A stretch of 64,000 nucleotides of DNA, from NCBI GenBank assembly GCA_003586115.2, contig QVOM02000001.1, forward strand, positions 16,815,291-16,879,290, in the 5' to 3' direction. The position numbers and the translations under genes were made by a program. This stretch comes from Salvator merianae. Lineage: Eukaryota > Chordata > Lepidosauria > Squamata > Teiidae. The notes beneath the pieces are model-generated. The model worked only from the letters and a program-made list of their open reading frames with translations, made no database searches and had not been told where the DNA came from. Below, piece after piece: positions 46,528 through 57,570 of this stretch. How positions within the stretch are numbered: the stretch's first letter is position 1; each line of letters opens with the position of its first letter.

Positions 46528-47060
46528 TTATTTTTCTATGGCTAGGATAATTATTCTGGCTGATTATCTGGCAGCCCTGCCGTAGATGCATGCTGGCTTG
46601 TAGACATCCCACCCCTCAAGCTCTTGCTAGGTGATCTTTTTCACATGTTTGGATCCTGCCTTAGAGATATTTAAACCTTTCCACCCATCCCAACATTATA
46701 ATGACTTTATTTTATTTTCTATTTGCTCCTGCTATAGAAATCAAATTACAACAAAAAATGAAAAATGTAGAATAGATATAATGATAAAAAATAATACCCT
46801 TCTTTACACACTCTAATTTGGTCAGCTGAGCTTTGAATGGGAAATGAGATGGGAAGGCCTTGTCTGTCTATCTGCCTGGATCCAAAGGTACCCTTGGCCA
46901 TTGCTACACAGCATGCATTATCTCACGCCATGCTTGGCTAATCTTGGGCCAAATCAAATAATCTAGCCCAAGATCAGTTGGTAGCCTACTAAAGCATATA
47001 GTCCACCACAAAGCAATAGCCCATCTGTAGTCTCTCCTCTACTCCTATTCTACAAAAAAA
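46528..47060. other. Unique sequence, nothing recognised
   Basis: AT-rich at 46660-46830. No gene or repeat identified. Confidence 0.3.
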
Positions 47061-47084
47061 TATAGATAGATAGATAGATAATCT
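47061..47084 (+). repeat. (GATA)n short microsatellite
   Basis: Four to five GATA units. GATA arrays are often expanded in squamates, especially on sex chromosomes of snakes, but this one is short. Confidence 0.9.
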
Positions 47085-47130
47085 AAGGTACCAGAGATGG
47101 AAGAATTTCCAATTGAATCCTTTGAAAGTT

Positions 47131-47310
47131 TCTGCTAGTGATATCACTGAATGTTAGAATGTTAAGCTCGAATACCTAGATTTGACTCTCCACTTGTCCA
47201 TGAAATCTTACTGGATTGCCTTGGCCAGTCCTTGCCTCTCAACCTAACATACCTCACAGGTTTGTTGTAAGGAGAAAATAGGAAAGAGAAAAACACTGTG
47301 CTATTACATG
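47131..47310 (+). repeat. Sauria-type tRNA-derived SINE
   Basis: The order 'atgttagaatgttaagct', B-box-like 'tagatttgactctcca', 'catgaaatcttactggattg', 'ccttggccagtcctt', 'tctcaacctaacatacctcacaggtttgttg' fits the Sauria SINE consensus very well. Best SINE match in the window. Confidence 0.85.
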
Positions 47311-47756
47311 ACCTCCTCTGGACTAATCATACATACAAAGGTTCTCACTACTTTAGCTGTGGTTTGGTTTCATAGTTAATTGGTTGACAAGCTGAGTACA
47401 GAGGAAGATGAGGAAGAAGACTGAATTGCTCAGAGTGTGCAAAGAAATGATTTTTTAAAAAAAGTGTTCAATCCAAAAATAAAGTTCCAATAATGGCAAA
47501 AAGCTACACCAGTCAAATGTTTCAGCTGCAGTGGGGAATAATGAGAAAGAATCAAAACTGCTGGTATGCTTTTACTTTGAATACAGCAGGGCAAAATAAT
47601 TAAATGGCACAGGTTTACATTTCTTATAATGCAGCTACAGCTGGGGAATTGATAAAGTTTCAATGGATGATGCAGTGAAGGTCGGATTAATGGAAAACGT
47701 ATTAAGTGAGAAGAGACACAATTGCACAGGCTATCCAAGCTAGGACTGGGACATAA
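47311..47756. other. Unique sequence, nothing recognised
   Basis: No gene or repeat identified. Confidence 0.3.
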
Positions 47757-47955
47757 ATAAGACATAATAAAAGGGGCACCTCAGAATCACCTCAGGGAGA
47801 CAGTGTGTGGCCCTCATGTCTCCAACCTTCTCTAATCTTCCTTTTCAGCATTGAATATTCATGGGAGGGGCAGACTAGTGTGTGAATCATCCCACCTATG
47901 GACTATCTAGGTTGCCTCTCAAGGCCTTTCCCCCCACTTTATTTCATGTGAAGGC
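47757..47955. mobile_element. MITE, family G copy 2
   Basis: 'aagacataataaaaggggcacctcagaa', 'cagtgtgtggccctcatgtctcc' and 'ttcagcattgaatattcatggga' match copy 1 at 11131. The right end 'catgtgaaggcagcct' is decayed. Confidence 0.65.
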
Positions 47956-48037
47956 AGCCTCAGATTCTGTGCCTACCCCTTTCCTGCTACTTTGCTGTAG
48001 ACCCACCTGATTCAAGCCAGTAGTTGTACAGTGGATT

Positions 48038-48243
48038 AAGGCTGTGATCAGACATAACAGTAGAGGTGCCTCAGAGAGACTGTGTGTGGCTCTCGTGTCC
48101 CCAACCATCTCTAATCCACCTTTTCTAGCATAGAATGTTCATGAGAAAGGGGAGGGGCAGATTAGTGTATGAACAATTCCACCTCAGACACCCCAATAAG
48201 ATGCCTCAAAAATGATTTTTTGCTGTGTTTGATGACAACCTAA
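48038..48243. mobile_element. MITE, family G copy 3
   Basis: The left end 'aaggctgtgatcagacataaca' and the inverse of 'tgctgtgtttgatgacaacct' form the termini. The interior 'tctagcatagaatgttcatgagaaa' matches copy 1. It is only about 80 bp from copy 2, same orientation. Confidence 0.75.
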
Positions 48244-48439
48244 GTCTTAAGTAGGCCCTTCTCTCTAACTAGCTGGACAGCAATGGCAAAAAACTACCAG
48301 ATTGCTATCAGTGCCCCTCCTTGACCACTCGAACTGACAATGAACTGGCTGGGATCCCCTCCCCACCCTGAGATTGGATCTGTGAGCCTAGCCCCTGCAG
48401 ACACACTAAATGGCTAATATGTACATTTTTACCTTGGCC

Positions 48440-48605
48440 TCTTCAGCTGAAGAAATATTTTCCTCCCCTTTCAGGCACTGTTATTTGTTGTTTTGGTGAA
48501 TACCTTTTTGTGGTTTTATATAGTTTCTACTGTAACTTGCCGTGAGACCACTGGATATAGAATGGGACAGAAATGTACGTAATGCAAATAAAATATAAAT
48601 AAATT
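48440..48605 (+). repeat. L2-type LINE 3' tail
   Basis: 'ttttatatagtttctactgtaacttgccgtgagacca..gaatgggacagaaatgtacgtaatgcaaataaaatataaataaat' follows the reptile L2 3' UTR pattern and ends in an A-rich AAAT tail. Confidence 0.65.
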
Positions 48606-49005
48606 AGACATCTAGCCTCTTATATCAGCTGCCTTCCAGGCCATGAACTCTGGCGCAGAGTTGCTAAAAAGCATAGTTTCTTTCTGGGCTTTCATGATCA
48701 AGATTTCTGTGACTATTGCACTTGAAACTAAGTTTTCTGGCTCAGAGTAAAGTGATTTCTGCGAGTCTCTCTGGGCTTGTCATGGAGAGGAGAGCAAAGT
48801 GGCAAGAGTAGTATTAGTCTCCTTGCTCAAAGCATGTTTCTCCTTGTTCTTCGAATACAAACCTATGAACACTGTTCAAAACTAACAGATCATAAAGGGC
48901 AAAACCTACACTTTTTCTAACCATTGGAATCTATGGGAACTTAAAGGAAAGAATAACTAGAGGTGCTCTTCAGGATAATAGGACAAACTGTGGTAGCCTT
49001 GAGTA
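48606..49005. other. Unique sequence, nothing recognised
   Basis: No gene or repeat identified. Confidence 0.3.
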
Positions 49006-49483
49006 TGGGCCTGTTCGACATATGACAGTATAAATAGCAGGGTTTGGGCTGGCCAGGATCAGGTACGGTGAGGAGTGTTCACACTTGTCAGCACTGGAAT
49101 AGCTCGCGAGCTGATCAGCAAGGGGGAGCTGTGTGAATGGGAATGCACTAGTTAGGTAGATGGATCTGGACCTAGAGGAGCTGGGTTTGGAACATAAAGT
49201 CCAAACCTGGGTCTGAAATGTCTGATGGCACCTGCACAGCCACATAGCCCCTGCCCTGCTGCCATTCCACACCAGGAAGGGTGCGAATGCACTTTTCCTG
49301 ATCTGCACCTGATCACACAAGTCAGCTTCCAGACTACAATTTTCTTAACCAGCACTATTCAGCTTCAGGTGAGCATCAGGTGGGCTTCAGTAGGTTTCAA
49401 GACAGCTGGGCTGTTTGCAGGTGCAAATGATCCACTCCAGTGTGTGTCCTGGAACACTCCTCTCGATAAGGGCAAACAGGCCC
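49006..49483. mobile_element. MITE, subfamily C copy 3
   Basis: The ends 'gggcctgttcgacatatg' and the inverse of 'ataagggcaaacaggccc' form the termini. It is colinear with 45988-46527 through 'agcagggtttgggctggccaggatcaggtacggtgaggag' and 'gcttcaggtgagcatcaggtggg'. Confidence 0.75.
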
Positions 49484-49950
49484 AATGTCTTCAGTTATGT
49501 GTCTTTCATCTCCCCAGTGCAAACTTAGTAGATAATGGAGATTGCGTCCTGACACTTGAATTATCAGGAAGGTAGGCATAGTGTGATTTCCTTGATAATT
49601 GCCTACTGCTAGCCTGGTGCATTTTTTGCAAAGGAAGATGACTGATTGCACCAACTATGCTGGCATGCCAATCTGGGAACAGGGCTAATGACAAGGAAAA
49701 TAAATGGTCAGTTTCCTGCTCCCACCCTTGTTCATTTGTCTCCAAAAGCTTTAGGCCCATAGTTCCTATCACTCCACAATAACTCTCCTGCCTTATCAGG
49801 AAGCTAGTTGTCAACTGTTAGAAGCAAGTATGTCATGTGTGAAGTGGGGGAGATGCAGAAAAATGGAAAACATAGGAGTGGTTGTTACAGTGCACTTCAT
49901 TGGGCGCTTTTGAGAAATTTCAGGCTATAAGTGTCAGAGAGAAAGAAAAA

Positions 49951-50031
49951 GGAAGGAAGGAAGGAAGGAAGGAAGGAAGGAAGGAAGGAAGGAAGGAGGG
50001 AGGGAGGGAGGGAGGGAGGGAGGGAGGGAGG
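49951..50031 (+). repeat. (GGAA)n(GGGA)n compound microsatellite
   Basis: GGAA units change to GGAG units at about 49996. Homopurine, over 80 bp. It has the opposite strand sense to the tract at 29938 but the same 'tetranucleotide switch' structure. Confidence 0.97.
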
Positions 50032-50105
50032 ACGGCCACGCTGGACTAAATGAACAAATGGCCTGATGTCATAAAAATCTGCTTCATGTTGCCTACTCTG
50101 TTCCA
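50032..50105 (-). repeat. Fragment of the repeat seen at 58992, antisense
   Basis: 'ctggactaaatgaacaaatggcctga' and 'ctgcttcatgttgcctac' are a decayed inverse of the 'aagaagagccctgctggatcaggcc' type of sauropsid repeat. Confidence 0.45.
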
Positions 50106-50330
50106 TATTTTACGTTAATTAGTTCATCTAACACGGGTCTATTAATTGGTGTCTCATCACTGAAATCAAGCGGGCATCATCCATTCTCAATTCAATTAAC
50201 TGGAATACCAATCCTAAGAATGCCATCCCAAAAGGCACCTGAACTGAATGATAAATAATCTACCCTTCTAGGCTGGCATCTTGTTCCAGTGGTAATTCAC
50301 AGTTCCTGCTGGAATCATAAAGCTAAGTTA
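50106..50330. other. Unique island, possible conserved non-coding element
   Basis: Contains 'ttaattagttcat' and 'ctattaattggtg' with little repeat-like texture. Conservation is a guess. Confidence 0.2.
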
Positions 50331-50557
50331 CAGAGCCTTCACTGTTCGAAAGGCATTTAGAATACAGATGCAAGCATGATTTACAAAGGAAATACAATCA
50401 GCTGAGCAGCTCCAGATGGGCACCTTATGCCCATTCTGTGCACTTTTGTTGGGGCACAAAATCAGAGCTCGGTAGGATTACAAAACAGGTAGGTGCGGTA
50501 AATGTGAAGAGAACACATGGATACACACAGTGATAGCCGGCATAGTGACAGAGATTC

Positions 50558-50780
50558 AGGGCGATTCCACACTGGCTGGCATACCAGACCAGCAAGAGTA
50601 CTGCGAGCCTCCCTGCATTGCTATTCTAAACAATACTAGAAGTAGGGCTTTGCGTGGTTTTCTTTTCCCCTCTGTTGTCTGTCAGAGAGGGCTTTTTCAT
50701 CCAACCCTTCCTCTGACGAACCTAAAGACCCACGCAAGCACCACTCTGCAAGATAGGTCATTGTTCATTGATTATTACAC
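50558..50780. mobile_element. MITE, subfamily B left-end fragment
   Basis: The left end 'agggcgattccacactggctggcataccagaccagcaagag' matches the B left arm. It appears truncated after about 100-200 bp. Confidence 0.5.
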
Positions 50781-51242
50781 TGATTTCCCACCTTTCTTCC
50801 TGGAGACATAAGAGGGTTACATATTCTGTTTCTTTTACCCTTACTTGGCTCTCCAGTTGGTTAGCTACAGTTCCTCCAGCACTTGGCAGCAGAAGCAGTG
50901 ACAAAGGACTATGATGAGACGGACTGAACTGTAAGGATTCAGATGCAATGAATTGCAACTCTTGATCTTACTCCAATCATACTGGTCAATCAAAAGTATA
51001 TTAGGAGCTGCAACTCAACACTGTTTGGATAATACAACACTAGCTCTCCCTTCTATAATGTAGGAGATAGTGTAAGGACATACTGATGCCATATTCTTGA
51101 TTCATATTTAATACCTCATGCTTCTTTATACTGCAGCTCTGAGTGACAAACAAAGGAGCTATCTGACAAATTCATGAAGGTGAATTTTCATTTTCGTGGT
51201 GTGGTGATGATGATGATGATAATGGACCAAGCAGAAAACTAT

Positions 51243-51471
51243 TGAGCCCAATTTGGGGGTGTCTTCACACTGACTGGAAACATAGGAAGCACATTACATG
51301 TGCTCTCCCTATTCCCTGCGCAGAGTGCCATGAGCAACATTGTACAGTGCATTTTCAGTCTTGCAGAATCATACTGTGCTTCAAAATGCATCATAGAGTG
51401 TACATGCTGTACACCATTGCTTATGTGATGCATGCTCCACAATCATAGGGCAATATGAATGAGCCCAATTT
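51243..51471. mobile_element. MITE-like insert between 12-bp direct repeats
   Basis: Exact direct repeats 'tgagcccaattt' lie at 51243-51254 and 51460-51471. Between them are 205 bp starting 'gggggtgtcttcacactg', which resembles the common MITE terminus. Part of the direct repeat may belong to the element's own ends rather than to the target. Confidence 0.5.
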
Positions 51472-52034
51472 AGGTTACATTTACACATGGGGAAAAAGAG
51501 TGAAGCAACAGAGGGGCAACCATCAGGCACTTCCATCCTATGCAGTTGTACATGCTGTGCCCTATATCTATTCTGGGGATGTGGGAGAGCATCTTCTCTG
51601 GAAAGCAGTATAAAGAGCTCTGAGGTCACCTCTTCGGCATTATGCACAACGGGGACAGCATGTGCTACTCTTGGTTATCTCTTCCTGTGGAGCTTTGGAT
51701 AGTTAGTTTCAAACAACTCAACACATTGGATTGTTTAAGCAGGGAAAAAACACAAGTCTGGGAAAGAAGAGAGGGCAATATTTCTAGGGTGATATTGTGG
51801 GGATGGGGTTTAGGGGGACAAACACTTAGTCAGAGGCAAAGAGGCAAACTGGAAACAAGGGGAGTATTTGGTTTCATGATAACTTGAGATAGTGCTTCTA
51901 AGGTCAGCTGGCTCAACTGTATGAATGCACTCATTCAAAGGTCCCTACTGGGTTAACTCTTTCCCCCGTGTTTGTGGTGAAGCTTTTTATAAGGGTGCCT
52001 TCAGAAAAGGGTGAATTTCTACAAAGAGAGCTTC
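51472..52034. other. Unique sequence, nothing recognised
   Basis: No gene or repeat identified. Confidence 0.3.
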
Positions 52035-52130
52035 ATGTGATTGCAGCCTTAGGACACAATTCTCTACCTAGTCATAAATTCCATGGGGCTTACTTCTAGG
52101 TAAGTTCAGGATTGCAGCTTTACATGCACT
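52035..52130 (+). repeat. Dispersed squamate repeat fragment
   Basis: 'gattgcagccttaggacaca', 'attccatggggcttacttctaggtaag' and 'caggattgcagcttta' are familiar from a very common squamate interspersed repeat whose class I cannot name. Confidence 0.4.
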
Positions 52131-53085
52131 TCTTGGCCCTAAACATAACTCTGTGGGGCTGCCTCCTCCTGCTAATGGCACAGTTGTTGAGGTGGTGGTT
52201 GCCGGCTCCTTAATTCCTTTTGCTGCTCACATCTCAAAGAGGATTAGGACAATACATCAAATAAAAGCAAATTATAGGATTCAACATGCAATTTTTCTTG
52301 TTTCTGCTCTGCTGACTCCTGGAGTTTTCCACTTTCTCCCATCAAATCTCTTGACCATTATTGGTCCATGAAACAAGGTGGCAAAATAGCTTTCTCTTTG
52401 CAGTTCGTTTAGCAGCAACTAATTCACCTTTACTTTAACGAGTCACATGATGCAATCCCATTTTGGTTATTCCAAATCATGTCATTACATGGACCAATTA
52501 AGCAATAAGACACAACAGGGCATGGGTTTACAGTGCAATATTTTACGCCTAGGTATATTTTCACCCCATTTGGGTGTGAGTGATTACACAATAATTTCAA
52601 CATCGAAGGCTTAAATTCTAATCATAAGGCCAATATTTAATTTTTAAAAATATTTAATCTGAAGGCAGAGTCTGCTGAAGAGAGTATTTTAACTTACTTT
52701 TGCTGAAAGTAACATGAATGGCAATCATTCTCCCCAAATCAATACCAAATCAGACCACAAAGTTGTTGTAAGAAATTATTTTGAAAGGAAGCGTTTCTGA
52801 TCTGAGAAACAGCTCTGTTGTTTTTTCATCTAAATACTATACCGTGTATTTCCAGTTGTTGGACATCTTGAAGTCATCAGAAATCTCACACTTTCCAGCA
52901 TCTCTATCCCTTTGATCCAGAAACTGGATTTACACGTACAGAGGGAAGTGTTGCACAATGAAGGGCAACTCTGGGCCTGAACTAAGTGCCTTGAACCAGG
53001 AACACCTTGGGGTGAGGTGAAGTGTGCCAGCAGCTACGTGCATTAGCGCAGATCCATCCTGCCTACCTCTGGAACTAGGGAACAA
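52131..53085. other. Unique sequence, nothing recognised
   Basis: AT-rich at 52580-52700. No gene or repeat identified. Confidence 0.3.
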
Positions 53086-53089
53086 AAGT

Positions 53090-53445
53090 TCACCACCTTA
53101 TGGTTGCAGGCTGTGGGGAGTCCCATGGTATGCCTGGGACCAGCCCTAGAAAGTGACATTTCTGGAGACCACAAAAATGTCATTAGGCTCTATGCACCAA
53201 TGGTCTGCATGGCAGCAGCTGGAGCAAATCCCAGCCCAAAAACGAGGGGGAGAACACTTCAAAGTGGTTTCCTGCTGGAGCACTTCCTGGTCCAGTTTTT
53301 GTGCTCAAGATCACTCCAGCTGGGAGGCCTATGCTGCCAGCGCATACCATGTCTCCCAGCGAACATGTTAGCATACGGAGCCACCATTCCCTGACACTGA
53401 GCTAATAAAGTCCCATGGACCATATGGAAGCTGCCATAGAGAACT
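53090..53445. mobile_element. Unclassified repeat, family D copy 2
   Basis: Colinear with 39480-39895 through 'tcaaagtggtttcctgctggagcacttcc', 'cactccagctgggaggccta' and 'catatggaagctgcc'. Confidence 0.5.
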
Positions 53446-53616
53446 ATGATTGGAATATGATTGGAAGACTCTATATTTCGGGAATGCAGAATTTGTGGCA
53501 CTACAGAGGTTATCGGACTTCATCCCTGACCATCATCCTTATACACTGACTATGTGACTGAGTCTAATGGGTGGTCCTAAATCTATTGGACCATGCCAAC
53601 TGCTGCCTGGGAACAT

Positions 53617-54035
53617 AGGCCCTTTCCACACTAGACAGTAGACTGGACTGTAGTCTGGTCTAGATCTCTGCCTTTCACATTCTAGTGTGGACCAGCACAA
53701 GCCCTGACCACCCCCACTCCCCAGCATGCTTTGTCCTTACTGGAAAAAGCTACTGACTGGAATAGGGTCCCAAAATGAGGCCCTATCCCAGTCTCATTAA
53801 AGTTGTCCACAAGTGGACAATATCATGGATCACAAGGGGCATGTCAAATAGCACAGCACTCATGGTCCTTATATTGGGCTGGCATCTTTATGGCAGCACA
53901 CCAGGAAGCATCACTGGAAGTGGGCACATGGCCAAAATATTCCCAGCCAGAACTGTTTGTGTGGTAGGCTGCTTGTGTGGCAGGATTCAACACAGGCCCG
54001 TCACCTTCCACACCTAGTGCCTCCCATTTCTCCAG
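53617..54035. mobile_element. MITE, subfamily B copy 4, right end unclear
   Basis: The left end 'taggccctttccacactagac' is family-type. The next bases, 'agtagactggactgtagtctgg', form an imperfect hairpin. The interior 'ccccagcatgctttgtcc' and 'gggtcccaaaatgaggcc' is subfamily B. Confidence 0.6.
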
Positions 54036-54379
54036 GCTTCAGAGCTGTGGAAGAAATGTTCTCCAGCTTTGAAGATACCTTCCAGAACAATAAGGTGTCA
54101 GACAAGAAATGAAGATGGAAGTCATTGTCTCTCTAATGCTTAATTGTACCAGACAAATAATAGGGTAGAGGATGTGACCTGAATGGGGGTGGCAATTTGT
54201 GGTGGCCACATCCAAGGATCCTTTAGCAGGCAGCCTTTTTTAGCCATCTGAATGCAGCTTTAAGTCCCATAGATCTCATTTTCTTGAACAAAGTTTTGTT
54301 GAAAGGTGGGGAGGAGAGACTTTTCTGAAACTGCGTAGCTTTCTAGTAGACAGAAAACAAACAAATCTATCCAAACGTC

Positions 54380-54790
54380 AAGAATCCAAACAGTTCCTGG
54401 GATATTTTCATGCCTTTTTTACAAAAAGAAAAATTAATAATTTAATGAAAAATTTGTATCGGCACTTAATTACAACTTAATGTTGAATAACTGCTACTTA
54501 TGAAGATTCACAAGGTGTACAAAGTCACTAATTTTGTATGAGCTTTCATTAACTCCACAAATACAGTATTTACCAGAGTTATCAACACAGACACTTTGTT
54601 TTCCTTCATGCTGGGTCTTGGCTCTGTTTTCCAAAATGGCATTTGATTCAGTGAATTCTCTTTGTCTGTGCCCATGCATACGGGTGTGTTTGGCTGGGCT
54701 TCCAGCCAAAAGCCTGGATGATGGAAGCCTCTGCAGATGCCTGTTATGTTTATCACATTAAAAGCTCAAGAGACAACTCTGTGATGCTGT
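54380..54790. other. Unique island, possible conserved non-coding element
   Basis: AT-rich and repeat-free, with 'aaaaattaataatttaatg' and 'cacttaattacaacttaatg' in the first half and a GC-moderate second half. Conservation is a guess. Confidence 0.22.
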
Positions 54791-55975
54791 CTTTTCGTCC
54801 TCGTTCAACCTAATTTTTTTTTCTCTGACTCAGATATTCAAACGTCACTGACTTCTTAATGTTGGGGTTAAGTGAGAGACTCATGAATTACCCATGGCAT
54901 GAAACCATTGCTGGGTAATGATCAATCCAGAGAGAGGACAGCTACTCAAGGGACTGGTACTTCATGGTTTTGAGAAGAGTGAAACAGAGCTGCGGTGGAG
55001 AAACAAGGCACAGGGGACAATACCAGGAGCTAGTTGCCCAAGACGCTAAATAATAAAGAGTAGAGTGAGTGTTTCTGAGACTTTAAAGACAATTAAGAGC
55101 AGGAACAAATGTAACAGTTTTCTGATCTTTTACTTCATAGTACCATTTACATGCTGGTTACTTATGTCATTATTCTGGCTGCATCCACACAGCCAATGAA
55201 AGACACCCAGTGGAGGCCCGAGGGACACAGCATATGCATGTCAGTGGCACCCCTGGCTGTACAGAGGTCCATCAAAGGTTCTTGAAGGTCAGCAACTGCG
55301 CTTCACACTGCCCTTCCCTCAGAACAAGACAAAAAATTCTGAGGGCAGTCACCACCTTGGGAGTTCTTGCCACCCTCAGGAATTCTTGCCTCAACACAGT
55401 GGCAGCAAGACTGACTTATTGGTACCACATTAACCTCTTGCTGAAAATGGCTGACTTACAAGGCCATTTCTGGCAAGATGGAAAATCCCCCCGTGCAGAA
55501 TCTTCAAAGTTGGGCAATTTTCATTCACTTTCAAACTTCTACAGCAGTATTGAAGCAAAAATTGCTTTAATTTAAAATTGGAGTCCGAGAAGAAGGGAAA
55601 AAGAGAAAATGCTTTGACTCGTAGAGGCGAAGAGTGAGACGAGGTGTTTCTCAGGTGAAAAGTGCAGGAGTCTAAGTGAAGAAAAGTGTGCAGATTATGA
55701 GGTTGACATGGGAAGCAAGAAGCCCATGTTTTCATTTCATAGTGCTTTGAATGTACTATGTATAGCTGAGGTCATAGACAAATTGGCCAGATTGTTTTGA
55801 GCAGCATGACTAACAAGTGTTGTTGTTGTGTGGGTTTTTTTTGCTGGATTACAAACTTCCTTTCTAAACTAGGAAAGGCGATATACCCAACAATTGTTTC
55901 CACAGCAGTTTTCTCAGGTTTTAAAGACATGAGAAAACAAACATCCAACAAGAATCAGACTGAAAACTTAACAAG
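54791..55975. other. Unique sequence, nothing recognised
   Basis: A MITE-like 'ggctgcatccacacagcc' occurs at about 55180 but has no partner end. The plus-strand open stretch at 55210-55575 has no recognisable domain. Confidence 0.3.
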
Positions 55976-55977
55976 TT

Positions 55978-56044
55978 GATCTTGATATAGCAGAAAGTTG
56001 GAATAGATGTCCTAAGTGGACTTTTCTAGTTCTATGTTTTATAA
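55978..56044 (+). repeat. CR1-like 3' end fragment
   Basis: 'agttggaatagatgtcctaagtgg' then 'tctagttctatgttttataattc' is a decayed version of the 'ttggactagatgaccttaggtgg..ctctatgattctatgattc' CR1-type ending. Confidence 0.5.
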
Positions 56045-56073
56045 TTCACGCAGATATTTTTAGTAGTACAGAG

Positions 56074-56383
56074 TAGAGATGTACGGAACTGGTCCAGGTG
56101 GTCTGTGGTTGGCAGCAAACTGAAGTGTTGCATGGTTCACATGCGAACTGAGCCACCCTGTTGCTTGAAAAACCTGGTTCGAATCAAACCTGAACCAAGG
56201 GGTTTTGTGATGAACCAAGTGAATTATAGTAAACCAAAGGTGATTTACTATAGTTCACTTAGTTTGCATGCAAACTGAACCATCCTGTTGTCCAAAAAAC
56301 CCCAGATTCAAATCAAACCCAAATCAAAGGTAGTTGGTTCAATTCAAACCAAACCACTAAATTTCAGTTTGTGCACATCCCTA
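56074..56383. mobile_element. Complete hAT-like MITE with exact 8-bp target duplication
   Basis: The left end 'tagagatgtacggaactgg' pairs in inverse with 'cagtttgtgcacatcccta'. The flanks 56066-56073 and 56384-56391 are both 'gtacagag'. An 8-bp duplication and a TAG-type terminus fit the hAT superfamily. At 310 bp with no open frame, it is non-autonomous. The interior is an array of 'gaaccaa/ttggttc' and 'gttcgaatc' motifs on both strands. Confidence 0.85.
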
Positions 56384-56639
56384 GTACAGAGCTGCCCTTG
56401 TGGAGTGTAATGGATTAATGAACTAATCTTCATTAGGACTGAGCATGGAAGTGTTTCAAGTGCTACATAAGTGTTTCAAGTGCTCCCCAATGACCATGGA
56501 GGTTTGGCATCCACATTGCTGGACACCTCAGGGGCTGTATAGTCACCCACATCATGTCAGAATATAGAAATCATATAGGCCATAAGCTAATGCCAGTTTG
56601 CCATATAGAGTCTGTTATTTAGAGTTGAAAGTTACTGAA

Positions 56640-57004
56640 CAGCTAACACCCTGTTATGTTGTAATGCTGTGGCTAGTGTGTAGTAGATAACAACTAACCT
56701 GCGTCAACATGGCAGAGCTTAAGCGTGAGAAAGACATATTGCTTACAAACTGATATGAAATGAGAATGAGTCATACTTAGCATGGATGTGTAATATACTG
56801 CCTGACCATTGTATTATGAAAAATGTATGAGAGACTGATTGTATTAATGGAGATTGATCTTATACCGTAACAACAATGTACAGTGAACAGAAACTGCTTT
56901 TTAATCAACTTTGCTATTTTTACTATGGGACCAAGCTACAATAAAGACAAAGCTTTATAGATTACTCTGCTGCATACAGAGTTTATTTTTCTACTCCCTC
57001 TACT
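56640..57004 (+). repeat. LTR-like segment
   Basis: Starts near 'tgttatgttgtaatgctg', has a polyadenylation-like 'caataaagac' at about 56938-56948, and ends near 'tactccctctacttca'. This is the general layout of a retroelement LTR. No second copy, primer-binding site or target duplication was found, so the call is tentative. Confidence 0.25.
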
Positions 57005-57570
57005 TCATGGGAACGTCTGTAAGTCTTCTGCGAATTGCAATGCGCACTCTAATACATCAGTCCCAATAGGCCCACAGGTCACCCCAACCCTTACAAGAGT
57101 CAATTTACTGGTAGGCTGCCCAAATGGACTCTCTGAATGGGTTGCAATCGGGGAGGTAGAGTGACTTAGCAGGACTGATTCCCTACTGAACATGACCAAC
57201 TTCTGGCCATGCTTCTGTTGCAGCAAAAAGTGGTCTGGGTGGGAATTACGGTCCGAGGGATGTTCCCTTACAGCAACATTCCCCTGCAAGTAGAAGCTGT
57301 GATGAAGCAAGGACTTCCATGTGTCCACTGCAGCTCCTGCCTTTGGGCCAGCTCTTTGGGTACTCACACCAGCAGTCAGCTGTATGGCTGTGTGTGGATG
57401 GAGCCATGATCTGCCTGCCTTTTGTTAAATTATAGTTACTCCAAAGCTGCTGCGAAATACCTTCTTCAAAGGGCAGTTGGGATTTTGCACGCAAAATCAT
57501 AAGATGGGCAGTAAGGAATTGAGGAGATGTGAAAAGAACACAGCCAACACAGTGCAACAGAGCAAATCAA
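57005..57570. other. Segment next to the LTR-like region, unassigned
   Basis: A minus-strand stretch of 120 codons (57367-57005) is open and hydrophilic, with no recognisable domain. If the LTR-like call is right, this could be retroelement internal sequence. Confidence 0.2.

Noticed and set aside
57005..57367. Minus-strand 120-codon stretch as a host gene
   Set aside because: No domain recognised, and the adjoining LTR-like sequence makes a retroelement or chance origin more likely.
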